Positions 35,647 through 43,795 are shown, counted from the first letter of the stretch. The stretch is DNA of 64,000 bases from JAPOVO01 sp026708165 (GCA_965208775.1 OZ242360.1:2232001-2296000), one strand, 5' to 3'. Notes: a model not told the origin generated them from the letters alone. Made by a program: numbers and translations.

Positions 35647-35880
35647 CCGAGCCACCTCCTCCTGCAGGCAAGCGAGAGTGACGCGCGTTTGGCGAATGTA
35701 TCAGAGATGCACTCTAAAAGATTACTTAATGGTGACTTATAGGATGAAATGGATTACGAATGGATGACGTTTGGGTGATTCTGCGGGATTTTCCGCGTTA
35801 GTGCCGCGCGGCTCGATTCTTAGGGGAGTTTGGGGGGATGGGGAGTTGGTCGGAGTGACGGGGAGGCGTTTTCGTGGAGG

Positions 35881-35905
35881 TAGATTCCTCGGCTTCACTC
35901 GGAAT
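35881..35905. repeat. Dispersed intergenic 25-bp repeat, copy 2
   Basis: Matches 10565-10589 with a single G-to-A change (CTTCACTCGG instead of CTTCGCTCGG). Followed by GGCAGG. Confidence 0.6.
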
Positions 35906-35987
35906 GGCAGGAAGGGGCGCACGGCGGCAGGTGGGAGCGCCTATCTGGATCACGCGGCTGGGCGGGATGTGACCGCGTCAAAAAGCG

Positions 35988-36019
35988 AGCGGGGAGAGGG
36001 AACGTCCCCTCTCCCCGCT
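35988..36019 (-). terminator. Rho-independent terminator of the secreted-paralog gene at 36044
   Basis: A perfect 13-bp stem, AGCGGGGAGAGGG with CCCTCTCCCCGCT, and a 6-base loop. On the minus strand the stem is followed within four bases by a run of five T. It lies 25 bases after the stop of the 36044 gene. Confidence 0.75.
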
Positions 36020-36043
36020 TGAATGCCCGCAGCTGATTTTAGG

Positions 36044-36643
36044 TTAGCCGACCCGGGTGATCGTGAATGTCCACTGGACGTTTGGACGAGCGTTTTCTAC
36101 CTGAGTGTAGAGAGTGGCTACATCCGTGCAAACGTCGATCGTTACTTGAACCGAACCTTCACCCTGAATCACGTTCGTGAGAGTTGCTTTGTCGGAGCAA
36201 AAGAAGCTCTCCTGAATCTCTCCGTTGACGGCAATCAGCTTCGATATGAAGTTGTCGCCGATGCCAGAGTCGTGAGAGTTGCCGGACCACGAGGCCGTGA
36301 CCACGTATCGCGCTTTCGATAGCGTGAATTGGTCGGAAACAGCGTTGCCTTGCCCTGATACAACTACCGGCTCGGGGCTAGGTGCGTGGATCGCCCACGC
36401 GAAGACGGAGCGCACGTCGTTTCGGTGGTCGTTCTGGCAGGCGGCCTCTGCCTGTTCGCCGAAGGTCCGCTGGTAGATACCGACGTTGCCTAAACGGCCC
36501 AGATGCTCTTCGACGATGTCGTTGAGATCGACGCACGAGGTAGGCCATTCGCCGGTGCTATGGTCGTCGTGGGCCGCCGCGATGGCGATGGCGACAATCG
36601 ACAGAATCCCGGCGGCTACCGCCGCCAATATGAGCTTACGCAT
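36044..36643 (-). CDS. Secreted paralog A: one Cys module plus a unique C-terminal domain
   Basis: 199 residues. Signal peptide (MRKLILAAVAAGILS...AIAAA, then HDDH) with a likely cleavage before His. One copy of the shared module (residues 33-85): WPTSC, LNDIVEEHL, NVGIYQRTFG, AEAACQNDHR, VFAWAI, with two Cys that may pair. The C-terminal half (about 95-199; TASWSGNSHDSG, SVQVTIDVCTDV, QWTFTITRV) is beta-rich and not shared with the paralogs. I do not recognise the module. First of four similar genes on this strand; GGGAGGAA precedes ATG 36643. Confidence 0.75.
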   Translation of the reverse strand: MRKLILAAVAAGILSIVAIAIAAAHDDHSTGEWPTSCVDLNDIVEEHLGRLGNVGIYQRTFGEQAEAACQNDHRNDVRSVFAWAIHAPSPEPVVVSGQGNAVSDQFTLSKARYVVTASWSGNSHDSGIGDNFISKLIAVNGEIQESFFCSDKATLTNVIQGEGSVQVTIDVCTDVATLYTQVENARPNVQWTFTITRVG

Positions 36644-36654
36644 TTCGCATTCCT

Positions 36655-36810
36655 CCCGTTGCGATATACGGTCTCTTGAACCGCTCTAGGATAGCGCTGC
36701 TTCGGAGTCTCGGAGCCTGTGTTTAATGAGGGGGCAAAAGCCGACTCTGACGGCCGGGCCACATGGGTAACGGTTGGGCCGGGGACGCAGGGGCGGTTTG
36801 CGAACCGCCT
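36655..36810. repeat. Duplicated upstream block, copy 1
   Basis: The sequence upstream of paralog A (ribosome site, TATCCTA element, through to a GGGGACGCAG-GGCGGTT-TGCG-AACCGCC palindrome at 36792-36809) is repeated with drift upstream of paralog B at 38282-38440. It is evidence for tandem segmental duplication. Confidence 0.5.
36685..36694 (-). promoter_or_regulatory. TATCCTAGAG element, paralog A
   Basis: Minus-strand TATCCTAGAG, 42 bases before the start codon. The same element stands 41-42 bases before all four paralogs and is probably the -10 box. No clear -35. Confidence 0.55.
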
Positions 36811-36884
36811 CTAAAAGGGCGGAGTGCGCAGAGCTATCCAGACCGCTTCATGAAGCATTGGGTCGATGTCGGAGGCGCCGCTGT

Positions 36885-38270
36885 CTAGTCGGTTGCAACC
36901 GTCGAGTCGGAGTCACTGCCCGCGCTGCCGGGCGACCAAGCGGGGCGGGATATGTGCGTAGCGCCATGGTTCGTCAAGCGCGCCACGCCCGTCCCGTTGG
37001 CGTTCATGACGTAGATTTCGGGATTCCCGTCTCTATCCGATGTGAACGCGACGCGGAGCCCGTCCGATGACCACGCGGGCACCCAATCTTCTGCGGTATG
37101 ACTCGTCAAGCGCGTCACGCCCGTTCCGTTGGCGTTCATGACGAAGATATTAGGATCCCCGTCCCGATTCGACGCGAACGCTATGCGGCGCCCGTCCGGC
37201 GACCAGGCGGGGCGGGATATGTGGGTAGCGCCATGGCTCGTCAGGCGCACCACGCCGGTCCCGTTGGCGTTCATGACGTAAATTTCGGGATTCCCGTCCC
37301 GATTTGACCTGAACGCTATGCGGCGGCCGTCCGGCGACCAGGCGGGGGCAGCATCGAGCACGGCATTGTGCGTCAACTGCACGACGCCCGTTCCGTCGGC
37401 GCTCATCACGAAGATCTCGAAATCCCCGTCGCGACCCGATGTGAACGCTATGCGGCGCCCGTCTGGCGACCAGGCTGGCGCCGCATCCAGGGAGGCATTG
37501 TGAGTCAACCGCACGACACCCGTTCCGTCGACATTCATGACGTAGATTTCGGGATTCCCGTCCCGATTCGACCTGAATGCTATGCGGCGCCCGTCCGGCG
37601 ACCAGGCGGGGGCAGCATCCAGGGCGGTATTGTGAGTCAACTGCACGATGCCCGTCCCGTCGGCGTTCATGATGTAGATCTCGTGATCGCCGTCCCGATT
37701 CGATGCGAACGCGATGCGCGCCGGCGAACCGGCGGGCACGGGTGTTGCCGTCGGCAGCGCGTCGGGTGCGAGTGTTGGCGGCCGCGGAGCGGCGCCGGTC
37801 GTTCCGATGGCCCAGCCGAAGACGGAGCGTATGTCGTTGCGATGGTCGTTTTGACAGGCGGCCTCGGCCTGATCGCCGAACGTGTTTTGATAGATGCCGA
37901 CGTTGCCTCTGCGACCCAGATATTCCTCGACGATGTCGTTCAATTCGACGCAGGTCGTGGGCCAGTCAAGCTCCAGGTCGGCGGCTTCCGTTTGCCCGCC
38001 GGCCTCTGTCGCTATCGCCCAGCCAAACACGGCTATCACGTCGTTGCGGTGATCGTTCCGGCAGGCAGCCTCTGCCTGGTCGCCGAAGGTGTTCTGATAG
38101 ATACCGACGTTGTGAGTGTTGCCGAGGTGCTCTTCGACGATGTCGTTGAGCTCGATGCACGTGGTCGGCCACTGACCGTCGCTGTGGTCGTCGTCGTGGG
38201 CGGTGGCTATGGCGACGGCCACGAAGGAGAGGAGTCCGGCCGTGAGGGCCGCCGAGACTAGTTTGCGCAA
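36885..38270 (-). CDS. Secreted paralog B: two Cys modules plus six-bladed TolB-like propeller
   Basis: 461 residues. Signal peptide ending IATA before HDDDH, then two copies of the shared module (about 34-86 and 103-155, both with WPTTC and ACxNDHRND), a Pro/Ala linker, and six PD40/TolB-type repeats of about 43 residues (about 184-455; RIAFxSNRDGxxEIYVMNxxGTGVxxLT, PAWSPDGR). The repeats are also near-identical as DNA, and repeats 4 and 6 share GATHISRPAWSP. It starts at TTG 38270, where the paralogs have ATG; GGGAGGAA is in place. Likely extracytoplasmic; the propeller would bind a protein or carbohydrate. Confidence 0.78.
   Translation of the reverse strand: MRKLVSAALTAGLLSFVAVAIATAHDDDHSDGQWPTTCIELNDIVEEHLGNTHNVGIYQNTFGDQAEAACRNDHRNDVIAVFGWAIATEAGGQTEAADLELDWPTTCVELNDIVEEYLGRRGNVGIYQNTFGDQAEAACQNDHRNDIRSVFGWAIGTTGAAPRPPTLAPDALPTATPVPAGSPARIAFASNRDGDHEIYIMNADGTGIVQLTHNTALDAAPAWSPDGRRIAFRSNRDGNPEIYVMNVDGTGVVRLTHNASLDAAPAWSPDGRRIAFTSGRDGDFEIFVMSADGTGVVQLTHNAVLDAAPAWSPDGRRIAFRSNRDGNPEIYVMNANGTGVVRLTSHGATHISRPAWSPDGRRIAFASNRDGDPNIFVMNANGTGVTRLTSHTAEDWVPAWSSDGLRVAFTSDRDGNPEIYVMNANGTGVARLTNHGATHISRPAWSPGSAGSDSDSTVATD
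36906..37721. repeat. Six tandem repeats of about 129-135 bp inside paralog B
   Basis: They encode the TolB-like blades. High DNA identity between units shows recent unit duplication or gene conversion. Confidence 0.7.
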
Positions 38271-38281
38271 TTCGCATTCCT

Positions 38282-38440
38282 CCCGTTGCGATATACGGTC
38301 CTCTGAACCGCTCTAGGATAGCGTTGTTCCCGAGCCTTGAAGCGCGTTGAATGCGGGGCGTAGATATTGGCTCTGAACAGTTGGGTAGGTGGAAAAATGG
38401 TTGGATCGGGGACGCAGCGGCGGTTTGCGAACCGTCCCTG
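38282..38440. repeat. Duplicated upstream block, copy 2
   Basis: Counterpart of 36655-36810: same ribosome site and TATCCTA element, then divergent middle, then GGGGACGCAG and GCGGTTTGCGAACCG with partly broken palindrome arms (38419-38437). Confidence 0.5.
38311..38320 (-). promoter_or_regulatory. TATCCTAGAG element, paralog B
   Basis: Same ten bases as upstream of paralog A, 41 bases before TTG 38270. Confidence 0.55.
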
Positions 38441-38560
38441 CGAGGACAGGATGCGGGGGCCTGTATGGACTTGCGCGGGGCTGTGGTTCCGATTGGAGAC
38501 TAAACACGGACACAGCCCGCAGCTTCTCACTGGGCGCGAACATAGACGGGCATAGACCCT

Positions 38561-39475
38561 CTACCGGGCCAGGCAGCCTGTCGCTTCCAACTGTGCCTTA
38601 ATGTCCGCGGGCATAGCGTTTACGGCTTGCTCGACGGGGCCGCCGAGCGCGGTTATAACTCCGAGGATTTCGAAGATGTTAAATGGATCTGCCGGGCTCA
38701 TTGTGGCGGCAAGAGTCTGTATGCCAGCCGTGAGAGCCAGACGAGTGACATGAAAGACAGCTAACTCCACGGGCGGAGTAACTGTTTGCATGGCCCCGAT
38801 CCACTCAGCAAATGCGCTCGACGCCATTCCCCAGGTGGCATTGGAGTCATCGAAAGTTAAGTCCGCGTCCGATTGCACCTGACCGCAGTATGCGGCGTAC
38901 TCGGCGACCGAGAGAATACCGCCAGTCGTCGGAGGCGGAGTGGGTTGTGGGGCTGGCTCCGGGGTGGGGGCGGGCGTGGCTGCCGGGGGCGGGGATGGTG
39001 CAGACTCATCGCCGCCGATGGCCCAGGCGAACACGGAGCGCACATCGTTGCGATGGTCATTCTGGCAGGCGACCTCGGCCTGGTCGCCGAAGGTGTTCTG
39101 ATAGATGGCGACGTTGCCCTGGTTGCCGAGATGGCCCTCGACGATGTCGTTCAGCTCGACGCAGGTGGTAGGCCAGTCAAGCTCCAAGTCGGCGGATTCC
39201 GCTTGACCGGCGTCTGTCGCGATGGCCCAGCCGAACACGGCTATGACGTCGTTGCGGTGGTCGTTCTGACAAGCTACTTCGGCCTGATCGCCGAAGGTGT
39301 TTTGGTAGATGCCAACGTTGTGGGGGTTGCCGAGGTGCTCTTCGACGATGTCGTTGAGATCGACGCACGTCATGGGCCACTCGTCGGTGCTGTGGTCCTC
39401 GTGGGCGGTGGCCATGGCGACGGCCACCAAGGAGAGAACACCGGCCGTGAGGGCCGCCAGAATTGGCTTGCGCAT
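38561..39475 (-). CDS. Secreted paralog C: two Cys modules plus a helical C-terminal domain
   Basis: 304 residues. Signal peptide ending MATA before HEDH, two module copies (about 33-85 and 101-153), a Pro-rich linker (about 160-184), then a domain with AEYAAYCGQVQSDADLTF and a C-terminal Cys (EATGCLAR) that looks helical and could carry a disulfide. The second module reads NVAIYQ instead of NVGIYQ. Its 5' leader differs from the other three paralogs and its ribosome site is weak (TAGGAC), though the TATCCTA element is kept. Function unknown. Confidence 0.76.
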   Translation of the reverse strand: MRKPILAALTAGVLSLVAVAMATAHEDHSTDEWPMTCVDLNDIVEEHLGNPHNVGIYQNTFGDQAEVACQNDHRNDVIAVFGWAIATDAGQAESADLELDWPTTCVELNDIVEGHLGNQGNVAIYQNTFGDQAEVACQNDHRNDVRSVFAWAIGGDESAPSPPPAATPAPTPEPAPQPTPPPTTGGILSVAEYAAYCGQVQSDADLTFDDSNATWGMASSAFAEWIGAMQTVTPPVELAVFHVTRLALTAGIQTLAATMSPADPFNIFEILGVITALGGPVEQAVNAMPADIKAQLEATGCLAR

Positions 39476-39516
39476 CTATTAGTCCTAGAAGTTGTGATTG
39501 TTGTTATTACGTGCGG

Positions 39517-39526
39517 CTTTAGGATA
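39517..39526 (-). promoter_or_regulatory. TATCCTAAAG element, paralog C
   Basis: One base different from the others (AAAG), 42 bases before ATG 39475, although the sequence between the element and the start is unrelated to that of the paralogs. Confidence 0.5.
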
Positions 39527-39620
39527 GCGCCAATTCGGAGCGAATCAGCGCGATCTTCGATTCTCCGACTGCGGGTGGTTTACATTGCGGTCGAGTTCGT
39601 AGAGGGAACCACCAAGCCGA

Positions 39621-40379
39621 CTACACGTACCTACCGCACTGTCGCATGACCGTAATAACGGGGTGTTCATGGTGCGAGTGTCCCCCGAAGTAGAAGTCGG
39701 TCGAGTGACCCGACTTCGTAAAGCGGACGTGTAGTCCCGGTGAAGTCATCGTCTGGCGGGCGAACGCCACTCGCTTGTTCTCGTCAAGAACCATGAATGT
39801 CGCGCCGTCGCCATCCCGCCATGAGTCCCACCATCCTGCTACCGCGTCCTCTTCATCGTGGAACCGATATACGAGCTCAAGCCGTCGTACTTCCCTGTCG
39901 GACAGTTCCGGGATATCTGTTCCATACCAATAGAAGTAAACAAAGAACTCGGGCCGCTCGCCTCCTGTGTAACACCTAACGATCAGCCCGGCCTTGTCTT
40001 CCTGACCGTAGGCTTCGGAAAGAATGATCGCATCGTTGGTGGTGTAGAAGTAGACCCAATCCCTGGCGTTCGCCGAATCTGGGGCCGGTTCCCGCGCCGG
40101 CGGTGGTTCTGGAGCCGGTGTTGAAATTGCCCATGCGAACACCGCCCGCACGTCCTCGCGGTGATCGTTTCTACACGCTTCTTCCGCGCCGTCTCCGAAC
40201 GTACGCTGATAGATGCCTACGTTGTGAGTGTTTCCTAGATGCTCTTCGACTATGTCGTTGAGGTCGACGCACGAGGTCGGCCACAGACCGCTGCCATGGT
40301 CGTCGTGGGCCGCCACTATGGCGATAGCAATAACAGATAGAATCCCGGCGACAACCGCCGCGAATACGAGTTTTCGCAT
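39621..40379 (-). CDS. Secreted paralog D: one Cys module plus a beta-rich domain
   Basis: 252 residues. Signal peptide ending IVAA before HDDH, one module (33-85, WPTSC and ACRNDHRED), a Pro-rich linker (about 87-105), then a domain with RDWVYFYTTNDAIILSEAY, EFFVYFYWYGTDIP and GHSTDFYFGGHSHHEHP. The last two motifs are aromatic and His-rich. The C-terminal part is not shared with A-C. I do not recognise it. ATG 40379 has GGGAGAGGAG upstream. Confidence 0.75.
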   Translation of the reverse strand: MRKLVFAAVVAGILSVIAIAIVAAHDDHGSGLWPTSCVDLNDIVEEHLGNTHNVGIYQRTFGDGAEEACRNDHREDVRAVFAWAISTPAPEPPPAREPAPDSANARDWVYFYTTNDAIILSEAYGQEDKAGLIVRCYTGGERPEFFVYFYWYGTDIPELSDREVRRLELVYRFHDEEDAVAGWWDSWRDGDGATFMVLDENKRVAFARQTMTSPGLHVRFTKSGHSTDFYFGGHSHHEHPVITVMRQCGRYV

Positions 40380-40419
40380 TTCGCTCCTCTCCCGCTGCGA
40401 CAGATGGTCTTCTGAGCCA

Positions 40420-40429
40420 CTCTAGGATA
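40420..40429 (-). promoter_or_regulatory. TATCCTAGAG element, paralog D
   Basis: Minus-strand TATCCTAGAG 41 bases before ATG 40379. Confidence 0.55.
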
Positions 40430-40530
40430 TCGGCTTCGTTGAGCCATCAAGCCGGGTTTCCACGGCAGGCGATACACGGCACCGTCCCGCCGGGGGCGTA
40501 GCGTTTTGAGAGCGTGGTTACCGCGAAAGG

Positions 40531-40562
40531 AAAGCGGCCCGGCGATTGCGCCGGGCCGCTTT
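40531..40562. terminator. Rho-independent terminator after groEL
   Basis: A perfect 14-bp stem AAAGCGGCCCGGCG / CGCCGGGCCGCTTT with loop ATTG, 18 bases after the groEL stop. The minus-strand side continues TTTCCTTTC. Confidence 0.75.
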
Positions 40563-40580
40563 GGGTCGCGGAGACTTGGA

Positions 40581-42218
40581 CTAGTAGTCCATTCCTCCCA
40601 TGCCGCCGGGAGGCGCAGGCGCCGGAGGCTCAGGAATGTCTGCAATCAGGGCTTCGGTGGTGAGGATCATCGAGGCTATGGAAGCGGCGTTCTCCAGGGC
40701 GGAGCGCGTGACCTTGAGCGGGTCGATGATTCCCTTTTCGACCATGTCGCCGTAGTCCTCGGAGATTACGTCGAAGCCGATGTACTGACTGCCCTCGCCG
40801 TTGTGGCGGCGGCGGACTTCCTCGACGACAACGGAGCCGTCGTGGCCAGCGTTCTCGGCGATGTAGCGCAGCGGCGACTCGAGCGCCTTGCGCAGGGCCC
40901 GTATACCGGCCCCCTCGTCCTCGTTTTCGACTTCCACGCCGTCGAGGGCGCTGACAGCGTTGACGAGGGCGACGCCGCCACCGGCGACGATGCCTTCCTC
41001 GATGGCGGCACGAGTGGCGGAGAGAGCGTCTTCAACGCGGTGCTGCTTTTCCTTCTGCTCGGTCTCGGTGGCAGCGCCGACGCGCATTACCGCGACTCCG
41101 CCGGAAAGCTTGGCGAGACGCTCTTGCAGCTTCTCGCGGTCGTAGTCGGAAGAGGCTTCTTCCATCTGCGCCTTGAGCTGCTGGATGCGGCCCTGAACGG
41201 CGGCCTCGGTCCCCTGACCTTCGACGACGGTGGTGTTGTCCTTGTCGGAGATAACGCGGCGGGCGCGTCCGAGGTCTTCCAGAATCACGCCGTCGAGCCG
41301 GCGTCCCATGTCTTCAGAGACGACCGTTCCGCCGGTGATGATGGCGATGTCCTGGAGCATTTCCTTGCGCCGGTCGCCGTAGCCGGGGGCCTTGAGAGCC
41401 AGGCAGTTCAATACGCCGCGAAGCTTATTGACGACCAGAGTGGCGAGCGCTTCGCCCTCGATGTCTTCGGCGAGGACGATGAACTCCTTGGTGCCGGCCT
41501 GGGTGACCTTTTCGAGCGTGGGGAGGATGTCGGAAACCGCGGAGATCTTCTTGTCGGTAATGAGGATGTAAGGCTCCTCAATGTTGGCTTCCATCTGCTC
41601 CTGGTTGGTGACGAAGTAGGGGGAGATGTAGCCGCGGTCGAACTTCATACCCTCGACGTACTCGATCTCGAACTCGAGTCCCTTCGACTCCTCGACGGTG
41701 ATGGCGCCGTCTTTACCGACCTTGTCCATTACGTCGGCGATCAGGTCGCCGATTTCCTGGTCGGCGGCGGAGATGGCGGCTATGTTGGCGATCTCCTGCT
41801 TGCCCTTGATCTGGAGCGCCTGGTCCTTGAGGCTCTCGACGAGCGCGCCGACGCCTTTCTGGATTCCGCGCTTGATAATCATGGGGTTGGCGCCCGCGGC
41901 GACGTTTCGGAGTCCTTCCTTCAGGATCGTCTGAGCAAGGACGGTTGCCGTGGTGGTGCCGTCTCCGGCGATGTCGTTGGTCTTGCTGGCGGCTTCCTTG
42001 ATTAGCTGGGCGCCCATGTTGGCGAACGGCTCTTCAAGCTCGATTTCCTTAGCGACCGTTACACCGTCGTGGGTGACGGTCGGCCCGCCGTACTTTTTGC
42101 CGAGAGCGACGTTTCGACCCTTCGGCCCCAAAGTGGTACGGACCGAGTTTGCCACTATGTCGATTCCCTCGACCAAGTGGTTCCGGGCTTCCACGTCCAT
42201 CACTATCTGCTTGGCCAT
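40581..42218 (-). CDS. groL: Chaperonin GroEL (Hsp60)
   Basis: 545 residues, the normal length, with the 14-mer ring chaperonin features: NSVRTTLGPKGRNV, the ATPase motif AGDGTTTATVL, GAGIRALRKAL and a GGMGGMDY tail. GAGGAG precedes ATG 42218. No groES lies in the adjacent region, so GroES must be elsewhere. A CIRCE element about 190 bases upstream indicates HrcA heat-shock repression. Confidence 0.97.
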   Translation of the reverse strand: MAKQIVMDVEARNHLVEGIDIVANSVRTTLGPKGRNVALGKKYGGPTVTHDGVTVAKEIELEEPFANMGAQLIKEAASKTNDIAGDGTTTATVLAQTILKEGLRNVAAGANPMIIKRGIQKGVGALVESLKDQALQIKGKQEIANIAAISAADQEIGDLIADVMDKVGKDGAITVEESKGLEFEIEYVEGMKFDRGYISPYFVTNQEQMEANIEEPYILITDKKISAVSDILPTLEKVTQAGTKEFIVLAEDIEGEALATLVVNKLRGVLNCLALKAPGYGDRRKEMLQDIAIITGGTVVSEDMGRRLDGVILEDLGRARRVISDKDNTTVVEGQGTEAAVQGRIQQLKAQMEEASSDYDREKLQERLAKLSGGVAVMRVGAATETEQKEKQHRVEDALSATRAAIEEGIVAGGGVALVNAVSALDGVEVENEDEGAGIRALRKALESPLRYIAENAGHDGSVVVEEVRRRHNGEGSQYIGFDVISEDYGDMVEKGIIDPLKVTRSALENAASIASMILTTEALIADIPEPPAPAPPGGMGGMDY

Positions 42219-42406
42219 CTACACTCCTCGCCTTTCGCTTTTATCCCTAAGTTCCCAATGTCCGACCGACGGCAGTTCATCCGCACCTCACCGCCGCCGC
42301 GCGGGCCGCGGTCGGTGTCATAATCGTTACCGGCTTCGGACTTTTAAAACTCCTATGGGCAAACTGCCTATGACCCAAAAAACCAGCACAAGTCTGACGG
42401 GACATA

Positions 42407-42433
42407 TTAGCAGTCGAGGGCATCGAGTGCTAA
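42407..42433. promoter_or_regulatory. CIRCE operator (HrcA binding site)
   Basis: TTAGCAGTC, nine bases, GAGTGCTAA: the CIRCE consensus TTAGCACTC-N9-GAGTGCTAA with one mismatch (C to G) in the left arm. It lies between groEL (start 42218, minus) and the divergent JAMM gene (start 42494), so it may act on both directions. Confidence 0.88.
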
Positions 42434-42493
42434 TAATTGCGGCGATTGGGAGATTGGATTCGCCCCTTCCAGGGTTGAGGAGCTAGGTCCGGA

Positions 42494-42913
42494 TTGCTGC
42501 GCATTCCGAGAGAAGCAGTGGAGCGGGTATTCGATCACGCCCGCTCGGTCGCGCCCGAGGAGGCGTGCGGCATCCTTGCCGGGAGAAACGACACCGTGAC
42601 GGGCGTCTACGAAGCAGAGAACACGCTGCACAGCCCGGTGGAGTATTTCATGAATCCGCGCGACCAACTTCGGATCATGAACGAGATATTCGATCAGGAC
42701 CTGGACGACCTGGCGTACTACCATTCGCATCCCGCTTCGGAGCCGTACCCTTCGGCAACCGACGTCCGCAGGGTAGTGATAGGCCGAGCGCGGCTGGTGA
42801 TCGTCACGCTGAGAGAAGACATGACGCGGCTGCGCAGCTTCTTCGTCGAAGAAGGGACGATAGAGGAGGAGGTAGTGGAGATCATTGACGAAAAACAAAC
42901 CGGCAGCGGTTAG
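42494..42913 (+). CDS. JAMM/MPN domain M67 family metalloprotease
   Basis: 139 residues. The JAMM motif is complete: Glu in PEEACGIL, His-x-His and Ser/Asp in YYHSHPASEPYPSATD. Bacterial M67 proteins cleave carrier proteins or desulfurylate in sulfur-relay systems. TTG 42494 has GAGGAG eleven bases upstream. The next gene is a LarE-type sulfur transferase 36 bases away, which fits sulfur chemistry but is only suggestive. Confidence 0.85.
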   Translation: MLRIPREAVERVFDHARSVAPEEACGILAGRNDTVTGVYEAENTLHSPVEYFMNPRDQLRIMNEIFDQDLDDLAYYHSHPASEPYPSATDVRRVVIGRARLVIVTLREDMTRLRSFFVEEGTIEEEVVEIIDEKQTGSG

Positions 42914-42949
42914 AATCAGTCGAGACAGAACCGCAAAAGGCGAGTCGAA

Positions 42950-43795
42950 TTGGCGGTAGCGGCTCCAACGGTCGAGGCCAAGCACCAGCGCCTGAGAGAA
43001 ATCCTGGCGGACTACGGAAGCGTGATAGTCGCCTATTCGGGCGGAGTCGACAGCACGCTGCTGGCCAAGGTCGCCTATGACGTGCTGGACGACAAGACGC
43101 TGGCACTCACGGCCATTTCGCCGAGCTACTCGGCGGCGGACAGGGACGACGCGATCCGGTTCGCCAAGGCGATCGGTATCAGACACGAGTTCCTGAACAC
43201 CCAAGAGGTCGAAAACGAGGCCTACGCCGAGAACAATTCGAGTCGATGCTACTTCTGCAAGGAAGAGCTCTTCTTGAAGATCGACGATTTCAGGAATGCC
43301 CACCCCGGTTTCGCCCACGTGGCTTACGGTCCGGTGACGAACGACCTGTCGGACTTCCGCCCCGGGATGGTTGCCGCGAAGAAGGCCGGCGCGAAGGCAC
43401 CGCTTGTCGAAGCTGGGTTTAGCAAGGACGACGTGCGGGTGCTGTCGCGCGAGCTAGGGCTCGCTAGCTGGGATAAACCGGCCGCCCCCTGCCTGGCGTC
43501 GCGGGTCGCCTACGGCGAGCGGGTGACGGTCGAGAAGCTCTCGCAGATCGAGCAGGCGGAGATTTACGTGCGCCTGGAAGGGTTCAAGGAGTTTCGCGTG
43601 CGGCATCACGGCGACGTGGCGCGCGTGGAAATCCCGACGGGCCAGCTTGAGGACTTCTTTGCGGAGGGCCGGGCGGAACGCATAGCGGCGAACATCAAGA
43701 GCGTGGGCTACAAGTATGTGACGCTGGACCTGGAAGGGTTCCGGTCGGGTTCGCTCAATGAGGTGTTGAAGAAGCAGAAAGTGGGGGTCGAGTAG
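42950..43795 (+). CDS. larE: ATP-dependent sacrificial sulfur transferase LarE
   Basis: 281 residues. PP-loop SGGVDSTLLAK, then SSRCYFCKEELF, and the sulfur-donor Cys region AAPCLASRVAYGERVT. LarE installs sulfur in the nickel-pincer cofactor of LarA. No larA, larB or larC is in the window. TTG 42950 has AAGGCGAG upstream. Confidence 0.87.
   Translation: MAVAAPTVEAKHQRLREILADYGSVIVAYSGGVDSTLLAKVAYDVLDDKTLALTAISPSYSAADRDDAIRFAKAIGIRHEFLNTQEVENEAYAENNSSRCYFCKEELFLKIDDFRNAHPGFAHVAYGPVTNDLSDFRPGMVAAKKAGAKAPLVEAGFSKDDVRVLSRELGLASWDKPAAPCLASRVAYGERVTVEKLSQIEQAEIYVRLEGFKEFRVRHHGDVARVEIPTGQLEDFFAEGRAERIAANIKSVGYKYVTLDLEGFRSGSLNEVLKKQKVGVE

Larger units (their letters stand above)
35647..36043. other. 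Intergenic region with repeat and terminator
   Basis: 397 bases. Holds the ribosome site of the small Cys protein gene, a second copy of the 25-base dispersed repeat (35881-35905) and the terminator hairpin of the secreted-paralog gene (35988-36019). Open frames here are short and overlap the repeat. Confidence 0.5.

Noticed and set aside
40506..42005. 499-codon open frame antisense to groEL
   Set aside because: Low-complexity Val/Gly/Asp-rich translation; groEL on the other strand explains the region.
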